NCBI GenBank assembly: GCA_964584415.1
Contig: CAZOZX010000070.1
Span: forward strand, 1-10,905
DNA length: 10,905 bases
Reading direction: 5' to 3'
DNA from: PHAA01 sp964584415
GTDB lineage: Bacteria; Bacillota; Syntrophomonadia; Syntrophomonadales; Syntrophomonadaceae
The notes below the pieces were generated by a model. That model searched no databases. It saw only the letters and a list, made by a program, of their open reading frames with translations, and was not told the origin of the DNA. Positions 6,896 to 10,905 of this stretch are shown in pieces (position 1 is the first letter of the stretch; each line of letters starts with the position of its first letter). A program made the position numbers and the translations under genes.

Positions 6896-6930
6896 AATAC
6901 CAGGAGCACACCGCTCCTGGTATTTTGTTT
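6896..6930 (+). terminator. Rho-independent terminator of hydA
   Basis: AATACCAGGAGC (6896-6907) and GCTCCTGGTATT (6913-6924) are exact 12-base complements around a five-base loop, followed by TTTTGTTT. It starts 25 bases after the stop and makes hydA monocistronic. Confidence 0.92.
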
Positions 6931-6935
6931 GGTTA

Positions 6936-7010
6936 GAGATGGCAAAGGCATCTCGAATTGGGACTCCGACCTAAAAGCAGGAATTATTCTGCTGAGGGCG
7001 AAATATACCC
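6936..7010 (+). other. Gene-less leader segment with three small hairpins
   Basis: Between the hydA terminator and the 199-aa gene there are three inverted repeats in a row: GAGATG/CATCTC (6936-6941, 6949-6954), AGCAG/CTGCT (6976-6980, 6989-6993) and GGG/CCC (6996-6998, 7008-7010). The reading frame across them has no start codon or ribosome site. It does not fit any riboswitch class I know. It could be a structured leader or an intergenic repeat. Confidence 0.3.
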
Positions 7011-7112
7011 TGGGAATACAATTTTTCACCTGTACCAGTCAGATAGCATAAATTTTCCTACCCTACGCTTCTATAACAACTTATTGTGTGGATTCGGCCA
7101 AGGAGGGTTACT

Positions 7113-7712
7113 ATGAACAAGCTGGAAGGGTTTTACGAGCTGAGCAAAATGAACATTCCTACTGTCCCCTGGCGTCATTTCACCGGTCTCGAAGAGTTAG
7201 ATCCCGATAAACTATGGACTGTACGGGTAGCCGTACAGAGCGGCAAAGATTTCAACCTGCCGCGCGCGATAGGAGTTACCGCTAAGGAAGCAATGGCCAT
7301 GGGAAGAGAATTTTTGGGCCGATTCACCGAGGACGATTTAGTTATCTATTACCCCTATTTTTTAGCCGTTAAGAGCGGCGTCATTGATATCCAGGAAAAC
7401 CGCACTATTATTGAGGCAGTTGACAAGGATCTATGGAATTTGACTACCCGTGGGCACAAAGATATTACCATTATTGTGAATCATTTAGATGATAATACCA
7501 GTACATATGGTAATGCCGCTTTTTTGAGTGAAAATGAGATTACAGAATTACTGCAGTATGCCGCAAAAATAAGATCGATGCACCGGGCATCGATCTTTGC
7601 CAATAGTTCAGTTTTAGTTGAATGGTGTTATGCATACAATACGAATTGTAACCACGAGTATATCGGCAGAAAATACCTGGTCTTTATGGAATGTCGTACG
7701 ATAGATACCTAA
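7113..7712 (+). CDS. Unrecognised 199-aa cytoplasmic protein
   Basis: I do not recognise the family with confidence. ATG 7113 has AAGGAGGG (7100-7107) five bases upstream, which favours it over the in-frame GTG at 7086. There is no signal peptide or membrane segment. The composition is that of a soluble mixed alpha/beta protein with many aromatic residues. Segments with a weak likeness to the ATP-grasp domain of PEP synthase/pyruvate phosphate dikinase are IPTVPW (15-20), LWTVRVAVQSG (34-44), YYPYFLAVKSGVIDI (79-93) and SSVLVEWCYAYN (165-176). If the likeness is real, the protein is a reduced or non-catalytic relative without the swivelling or PEP domains. The gene stands alone downstream of a terminator and converges on the antiporter gene with one base between the stop codons. 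Its 3' part contains an inverted repeat that may terminate the opposite transcript. Confidence 0.85.
   Translation: MNKLEGFYELSKMNIPTVPWRHFTGLEELDPDKLWTVRVAVQSGKDFNLPRAIGVTAKEAMAMGREFLGRFTEDDLVIYYPYFLAVKSGVIDIQENRTIIEAVDKDLWNLTTRGHKDITIIVNHLDDNTSTYGNAAFLSENEITELLQYAAKIRSMHRASIFANSSVLVEWCYAYNTNCNHEYIGRKYLVFMECRTIDT
7565..7597 (-). terminator. Probable terminator of the thioesterase-antiporter transcript, inside the convergent gene
   Basis: AAGATCGATGC (7571-7581) and GCATCGATCTT (7587-7597) are exact 11-base complements around a five-base loop. Read on the minus strand, ATTTTTGC follows the stem, giving a normal intrinsic terminator. On the plus strand only TTT follows. It lies about 117 bases past the antiporter stop, within the coding region of the 199-aa gene, and no other terminator is visible between the two genes. 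Confidence 0.6.
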
Positions 7713-7713
7713 A

Positions 7714-8754
7714 TTAGAGGAAGAAAAATGCAATAGCCATGATAAAATAGGCTGCCACCAGCAAAGCTCCTTCAAACCAATTGGACTCACCGTCAAGGCT
7801 TATAAATTGGGCGATAATAACCGCCAACGCGAGAACCACCAGCTCATAATAATTAAACATAATCGTCATGGGAGATCCAAAAGTAAAACTTAAAATAATC
7901 AGAATCGGTGTTACCAGCATGGCGATCTGAGTGCTTGAGCCTACCGCGATTTCAAAAGCCAGGTTCATTCTATTCTTTACAGCCACAGTAATGGCGGTAA
8001 AGTGTTCAGCTGCGTTACCGATAATAGGGATTATTATTATTCCAATAAAGAATTGCGACCAGCCCAGGATTGTTGTAACATGTTCGATCCCTCCAACCAG
8101 GAATTCACTTTCCATTGCTATCAACAATGTGCTTAACCCCAGCAGCGTCAATCCTTTGCTGCGGCTCCACCTGGCAATATCCCCTTCTACAGCACAGATC
8201 TCTTCATTAACGGTTCTTCCCCTGGCAAACTGTAAGCCAGCCAGATACAAAAATAACAATATAACGGCAACTATGAGGCTAAATGATTCCAACGTATGGT
8301 GTTGCTGCTCCGCCTGGAAAAATACCGCCGGAATAACCAGTGCAACGATAGCCAAAAACAGCAGATTGGTTTGATTGCTGAAATGAACCCGGTCAAACTT
8401 CTGCTCCCCATTCTTGATCCCGCCCACCATTATCGATATTCCCAAGACCAGCAGAATGTTACCTAAAATGCTCCCGGCTATGGAAGCTTTGACTACATCG
8501 AATAAGCCAATCCGCAAGGCAAATATGGTAATCATAAGCTCAGTAGCATTGCCAAAGGTTGCGTTCAGAAGACCGCCTATCCGCTCACCAGTGTGGCAGG
8601 CCAGGCTTTCGGTTGCTTCTCCCATAATCCCGGCCAGGGGCACGATAGAGATACAAGCAGCAAAAAAGGTTGCCAGCTCGTTCCCGGTGTACCGAAAATA
8701 AAGACTAAACGGAATTGCCAGAAGCAGTGCTCTCAAGTATTTCCCCATGTTCAT
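7714..8754 (-). CDS. Ca2+/H+ antiporter of the CAX family
   Basis: An integral membrane cation exchanger of about 11 hydrophobic segments, 346 aa, the usual bacterial CAX size. The two inverted alpha repeats that form the ion path are clear: GNATELMITIFAL (68-80, Glu72) and GNAAEHFTAITVAVKNRMN (246-264, Glu250). A charged linker near residues 176-200 separates the halves, as in other CAX proteins. The family exports Ca2+ (or Mn2+, Na+) in exchange for protons; the ion here is inferred. The start at 8754 overlaps the thioesterase stop as TAATG, with GAAGGAG four bases before it, so translation is likely coupled. A second ATG at 8748 is possible. A longer reading from 8817 adds 21 residues inside the thioesterase gene and is rejected. 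Confidence 0.92.
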   Translation of the reverse strand: MNMGKYLRALLLAIPFSLYFRYTGNELATFFAACISIVPLAGIMGEATESLACHTGERIGGLLNATFGNATELMITIFALRIGLFDVVKASIAGSILGNILLVLGISIMVGGIKNGEQKFDRVHFSNQTNLLFLAIVALVIPAVFFQAEQQHHTLESFSLIVAVILLFLYLAGLQFARGRTVNEEICAVEGDIARWSRSKGLTLLGLSTLLIAMESEFLVGGIEHVTTILGWSQFFIGIIIIPIIGNAAEHFTAITVAVKNRMNLAFEIAVGSSTQIAMLVTPILIILSFTFGSPMTIMFNYYELVVLALAVIIAQFISLDGESNWFEGALLVAAYFIMAIAFFFL

Positions 8755-9173
8755 TAAACTCCTTCGTAAACGGATGCATCGATATTGGTAATAAACATCA
8801 CATAGGAACAATAACAAATAAGGTTATCGTCCTCATCATACACCTTAACTTCGGTTGTTCCAAATTGCCGGCTGCGATTAATTGCGGTTGCTACAGCCCT
8901 GACTTTTCCCTCCTTAGCTGGTCTTAGATAGTTGACACTGGCGTTTAAGGTTACGCATTGTTTGCCGAAAGATATTATCGAGGTTCCGGCCGTGATATCC
9001 GTCAGGGTAGTGATAGCACCCCCATGAAGGGTTCCCATGAAGTTATTGTGGTCGGGGCGATAATCAACGATGGCTTCAGCATAACCTTCATCCATCTTGA
9101 TGATTTTCATGCCATTTAACACGCTAAAGTTATCATGATGGTTAAAATATTTCATGAATGCACTATAATCCAT
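8754..9173 (-). CDS. PaaI-family hotdog thioesterase
   Basis: A 139-aa single hotdog domain. NNFMGTLHGGAITTLTDITAG (43-63) is the family core: Asn44 and the HGG turn at 50-52 shape the active site, and Asp59 lies on the central helix. ASVNYLRPAKEGKVRAVA (78-95) is the matching beta region. These enzymes hydrolyse acyl- or aryl-CoA thioesters in the cytoplasm; PaaI itself acts on phenylacetyl-CoA derivatives, but the substrate here cannot be read from the sequence. GGGAG lies eight bases before the ATG at 9173. It is the first gene of a two-gene unit with the CAX antiporter, overlapping it by one base. A palindrome in its leader suggests a dedicated regulator. Confidence 0.9.
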   Translation of the reverse strand: MDYSAFMKYFNHHDNFSVLNGMKIIKMDEGYAEAIVDYRPDHNNFMGTLHGGAITTLTDITAGTSIISFGKQCVTLNASVNYLRPAKEGKVRAVATAINRSRQFGTTEVKVYDEDDNLICYCSYVMFITNIDASVYEGV

Positions 9174-9202
9174 TTATTACACTCCCATCCATACTGTGGA
9201 GA

Positions 9203-9221
9203 TCCCAATACCATATTGGGA
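9203..9221. promoter_or_regulatory. 19-nt perfect palindrome, candidate operator
   Basis: TCCCAATACCATATTGGGA has eight-base arms that are exact complements around three bases. It lies 30 bases upstream of the thioesterase ATG and just downstream of a minus-strand TATAAT at 9232-9237, whose -35 region is weak. A site there could be a repressor operator or a short leader hairpin. Without a following T-run on either strand it is not a terminator. Confidence 0.45.
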
Positions 9222-9231
9222 GAATAATATT

Positions 9232-9237
9232 ATTATA
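9232..9237 (-). promoter_or_regulatory. Candidate -10 box of the thioesterase-antiporter unit
   Basis: TATAAT on the minus strand, within an AT-rich stretch that also contains AATAATATTATT (9223-9234). Seventeen bases upstream is AACATT, a poor -35, so the promoter may need an activator or the true boxes may lie elsewhere. Confidence 0.3.
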
Positions 9238-9329
9238 AAGGTTGTTCGGTAATAAATGTTGCACTTAGGACTTCACATCCCACTTCTTAAAAAATATTCC
9301 GATCCGAATAAATCAATACCCGTGGCGTT

Positions 9330-9358
9330 AATAAAAAAAGAGGGCCTGTTCGGCCCCC
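9330..9358 (-). terminator. Terminator of the 39-aa gene
   Basis: On the minus strand GGGGGCC and GGCCCTC pair over seven positions, one G-U, around GAACA, followed by TTTTTTTATT. It starts 12 bases after the small gene's stop codon. Confidence 0.8.
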
Positions 9359-9369
9359 CGTTTTTGGGA

Positions 9370-9489
9370 CTATGCTTGGGCTCCTCTGCGCTTCTTGAAG
9401 GTGGCATCCATTTTCGCATAAGCTTCATGAGGATGCTGGGTTGGGAAACCGTATAAAGCACTGGAATTAGGTATCATTTTTTTCGCCAT
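9370..9489 (-). CDS. Small basic protein, 39 aa, unknown function
   Basis: A short open frame with proper expression signals at both ends. GGGAGGTGAT (9497-9506, minus strand) is complementary to the 3' end of 16S rRNA, the ATG at 9489 follows at workable distance, and an intrinsic terminator lies just past the TAG. The protein begins MAKKMIPNSSALYGFPTQHP and ends KKRRGAQA. It has no membrane segment, no cysteines and a basic C-terminus. An in-frame ATG at 9498 would give 42 aa but is only two bases from the GGAGG core. A possible -35 TTGACT lies at 9567-9572, but I could not find a good -10. I know no family for it. Predicted frames on the other strand here are shadows. The signals make it a credible real gene. 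Confidence 0.65.
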   Translation of the reverse strand: MAKKMIPNSSALYGFPTQHPHEAYAKMDATFKKRRGAQA

Positions 9490-9624
9490 GTCAGACATCA
9501 CCTCCCAAATAAGTCCTCATGTTATGTTACCCGTGAAAACAAGTTATTTCTCGCCCACTTTTTGTCAGTCAATATGTGTATGCTTTTTTAGATCTTTCTA
9601 TTACTGCCAAGGCCACTGAGCCAG

Positions 9625-9660
9625 AAACAAAAATGCCGAAGGCCTTAAACCTTCGGTATT
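9625..9660 (-). terminator. Terminator of tRNA-Leu
   Basis: AATGCCGAAGG (9632-9642) pairs with CCTTCGGTATT (9650-9660) over 11 positions, one G-U. On the minus strand the stem is followed by TTTTTGTTTC. It begins about 15 bases after the tRNA-Leu 3' end. Confidence 0.8.
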
Positions 9661-9674
9661 TTCGTGCTTGATAT

Positions 9675-9761
9675 TGGTGCCCGAGGCCGGGGTCGAACCG
9701 GCACGGCCTTGCGGCCGCGGGATTTTAAGTCCCGTGCGTCTGCCTATTCCGCCACCCGGGC
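9675..9761 (-). tRNA. tRNA-Leu (anticodon TAA)
   Basis: The minus strand folds as an 87-nt class II tRNA: acceptor GCCCGGG paired with CTCGGGC, anticodon loop CTTAAAA with TAA flanked by GGGA/TCCC, a long variable arm (GCGGCCGCAAGGCCGT), the T-loop GGTTCGACCCC, discriminator A and encoded CCA. It reads UUA/UUG leucine codons. Confidence 0.96.
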
Positions 9762-9792
9762 ATGTCATTGTTGCAAGAAAAGAAACAGCAAG

Positions 9793-9822
9793 GTTATACT
9801 AAAATCAACCATGAACTGTTAA
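9793..9822 (-). promoter_or_regulatory. Promoter of tRNA-Leu
   Basis: On the minus strand TTAACA (9817-9822) and TATAAC (9793-9798), each one mismatch from consensus, are separated by 18 bases. The start would fall about 25 bases before the mature tRNA 5' end at 9761. Confidence 0.55.
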
Positions 9823-9909
9823 TGTCCATTGCACGATGATTAGTTTACCAAATCAAACGGCTTTTTGCAAGGGTACTACCGCCTTATCTGATGAAAGGAG
9901 CGTGTAAAA

Positions 9910-10434
9910 ATGGATTGTGTAGACACCATTATGAGCCGCCGCAGTATAAGAAAGTATAAACCGGATGAGGTTGATCCTAAAGATTTGATGACTATTTTAC
10001 AAGCTGGACGTTGGGCCCCTTCCGCCGGAAATCTCCAACCCTGTCACTTCGTGGTGGTCAGAGATCCGATTAAACGCAAACAAATTAAGGAAGTGGCCTT
10101 TGAACAGGAAGTGCTCGATACGGCACCGGTTGTCATCGTGGTTTGTGCTGATCCGGCCCGCTGCGAAAAATACGGCGAAAAGGGCATGAAGTATTTCCTG
10201 CTGCTCGATTGTGCCAATGCGGCTGAAAACATGCTCCTGGCGGCCAAATCCATGGGTTATGGTTCCTGCTGGATGGGTGGCTTCAGTGAATCCGGGATCA
10301 AAAAAGTTTTGGGACTGCCCGATAGTTTTAGGGTAGTGGCTTTGGTGCCAGTAGGTAAAGCTGATGAAGATCCTGAACCCAGAGAACGAAGACCATTGGA
10401 AGAAATTGTCCACTGGGATACATGGGGCAAATAG
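9910..10434 (+). CDS. Nitroreductase-family FMN oxidoreductase
   Basis: A 174-aa single-domain flavoprotein. SRRSIRKYKPDEV (9-21) is the N-terminal FMN-phosphate signature, APSAGNLQP (36-44) the second FMN loop, DCANAAENMLLAA (100-112) the central dimer helix, GSCWMGGF (118-125) a flavin-contact turn, and VALVPVGKA (143-151) the final strand. The family reduces nitroaromatics, quinones or other acceptors with NAD(P)H as a homodimer; the physiological substrate is unknown. Short members such as this one are common in anaerobes. AAAGGAG (9894-9900) stands nine bases before the ATG. The gene is alone between tRNA genes that run the other way and ends at a strong terminator. Confidence 0.93.
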   Translation: MDCVDTIMSRRSIRKYKPDEVDPKDLMTILQAGRWAPSAGNLQPCHFVVVRDPIKRKQIKEVAFEQEVLDTAPVVIVVCADPARCEKYGEKGMKYFLLLDCANAAENMLLAAKSMGYGSCWMGGFSESGIKKVLGLPDSFRVVALVPVGKADEDPEPRERRPLEEIVHWDTWGK

Positions 10435-10454
10435 AAAGATTTGATATAAGCTAA

Positions 10455-10490
10455 AAACCTCCGGATGATGAAATCCGGAGGTTTATTCTT
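10455..10490. terminator. Bidirectional terminator between the nitroreductase and tRNA cluster
   Basis: AAACCTCCGGA (10455-10465) and TCCGGAGGTTT (10474-10484) are exact 11-base complements. On the plus strand TTTATTCTTT follows; on the minus strand the arm runs into TTTTTAGC. It can therefore end both the nitroreductase transcript and the minus-strand tRNA-Cys transcript. Confidence 0.88.
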
Positions 10491-10494
10491 TGAA

Positions 10495-10570
10495 TGGAGG
10501 GCGGGACCGGATTCGAACCGGTGAATGGTGATTTTGCAGACCACAGCGTTAGCCTCTTCGCCACCCGCCC
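10495..10570 (-). tRNA. tRNA-Cys (anticodon GCA)
   Basis: Minus strand, 76 nt: acceptor GGGCGGG/CCCGCCC, anticodon loop CTGCAAA, T-arm ACCGGTTCGAATCCGGT, discriminator U (a cysteine identity element) and encoded CCA. Confidence 0.96.
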
Positions 10571-10592
10571 ATACACGTTACGCGTAAAAATA

Positions 10593-10621
10593 ATTATACC
10601 AACTTTGTTCTGGATTGGCAA
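10593..10621 (-). promoter_or_regulatory. Promoter of tRNA-Cys
   Basis: On the minus strand TTGCCA (10616-10621) and a perfect TATAAT (10593-10598) are 17 bases apart, with an extended -10 TG. The start would be about 16 bases before the tRNA 5' end. It lies just after the hairpin that follows tRNA-Gly, so tRNA-Cys can be transcribed separately. Confidence 0.7.
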
Positions 10622-10657
10622 GAAAAAGCAAAGCGTTACAATAATGCAACGCTTTTT
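10620..10657 (-). terminator. Hairpin/terminator between tRNA-Gly and tRNA-Cys
   Basis: AAAGCGTT (10630-10637) and AACGCTTT (10648-10655) are exact complements, extended by inner GCA/TGT-type pairing. The minus-strand arm is followed by GCTTTTTCTT, so it can end the Asp-Phe-Gly transcript. The T-run is interrupted, so some readthrough into tRNA-Cys is possible. Confidence 0.55.
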
Positions 10658-10663
10658 CTGCTA

Positions 10664-10738
10664 TGGAGCGGAAGACGAGATTCGAACTCGCGACCCTCGC
10701 CTTGGCAAGGCGATGCTCTACCACTGAGCCACTTCCGC
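10664..10738 (-). tRNA. tRNA-Gly (anticodon GCC)
   Basis: Minus strand, 75 nt: acceptor GCGGAAG paired with CTTCCGC, D-arm GCTCAGTGGTAGAGC, anticodon loop TTGCCAA, T-arm GCGAGTTCGAATCTCGT, discriminator U and encoded CCA. Confidence 0.97.
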
Positions 10739-10743
10739 ATAAA

Positions 10744-10819
<76 letters not shown>

Positions 10820-10835
10820 CTAATTCCAAATAAAA

Positions 10836-10905
10836 TGGCGAAGCTGATGGGATTTGAACCCACGATCTCCGGCTTGACAGGCCGGCATGTTAACCGCTAC
10901 ACCAC
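10836..10905 (-). tRNA. tRNA-Asp (anticodon GTC), 5' end beyond the window
   Basis: Seventy bases of the minus strand are present: CCA end (10836-10838), discriminator G (10839), 3' acceptor strand CAGCTTC, T-arm GTGGGTTCAAATCCCAT, anticodon loop CTGTCAA with GTC, and a D-arm starting GTGTAGCGGTTAACATG. Only the 5' acceptor strand is missing. G73 with GTC supports aspartate. Confidence 0.93.

Noticed and set aside
6930..7010. Cyclic-di-GMP-I type riboswitch suggested by GGCAAAGGCA and GGGACTCCGACCTAAA
   Set aside because: The conserved core, including GGGACGCAAAGCC and the tetraloop receptor, is absent.
7086..7112. GTG start for the 199-aa protein
   Set aside because: AAGGAGGG lies between GTG and ATG 7113 and is spaced for the ATG.
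7931..8927. Three plus-strand open frames opposite the antiporter and thioesterase genes
   Set aside because: They are antisense shadows of clear minus-strand genes, without ribosome sites or family resemblance.
9256..9461. Frames of 62-66 codons on both strands around 9256-9461
   Set aside because: They cross the terminator at 9330-9358 and are out of frame with the small gene that has the good ribosome site.
10494..10727. Open frame of 77 codons reading GFEPVNGDF...EDEIRTRDPRL
   Set aside because: It is the antisense translation of tRNA-Cys and tRNA-Gly; such peptides are a known annotation artefact.

Overview
The window looks like chromosomal DNA from an anaerobic Firmicute of the class Clostridia. 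The signs are a T-box leader, strong AGGAGG-type ribosome sites, rho-independent terminators after most units, a multimeric-type [FeFe]-hydrogenase catalytic subunit and CCA-encoding tRNA genes. The gene mix and moderate base composition would suit a Syntrophomonas- or Peptococcaceae-like organism, but that placement is inference. I see no mobile element, phage gene or CRISPR array.

Region 1 (1-3602, +) is aromatic amino acid biosynthesis: the last codons of aroA (EPSP synthase), then aroB (dehydroquinate synthase), a ~440-nt T-box leader with its own promoter, a type Ibeta DAHP synthase and prephenate dehydratase (pheA). The leader has one stem I region but two successive stem III/antiterminator/terminator modules. 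The likely specifier is UUC (Phe) and both acceptor-binding bulges read UGGU, which fits tRNA-Phe, a gene for which lies at the far end of the window. Entry into the pathway and the phenylalanine branch would therefore respond to uncharged tRNA-Phe, while aroA-aroB lie upstream of the switch.

Region 2 (3603-4969, +) holds a 62-aa 4-oxalocrotonate-tautomerase-family protein and an L-2-hydroxyglutarate-oxidase-like flavoprotein, probably one transcript from a promoter just after pheA.

Region 3 (4970-6930, +) is a monocistronic [FeFe]-hydrogenase gene with a TTGACA promoter, a strong terminator and two degenerate Rex-like sites around the promoter. Neither partner subunit (HydB/HydC) is adjacent.

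Region 4 (6931-9240) has an unrecognised 199-aa protein (+) converging, with one base between stop codons, on a minus-strand pair: a PaaI-like hotdog thioesterase translationally coupled (TAATG) to a CAX-family Ca2+/H+ antiporter. The probable terminator of that pair lies inside the coding region of the 199-aa gene. An exact 19-nt palindrome sits in the thioesterase leader.

Region 5 (9241-10905) has a 39-aa minus-strand gene with a near-perfect Shine-Dalgarno sequence and its own terminator, tRNA-Leu(TAA), a nitroreductase (+), and a minus-strand tRNA cluster Asp(GTC, cut by the window end)-Phe(GAA)-Gly(GCC)-Cys(GCA). tRNA-Cys appears to have its own promoter. A bidirectional terminator separates nitroreductase from the cluster.
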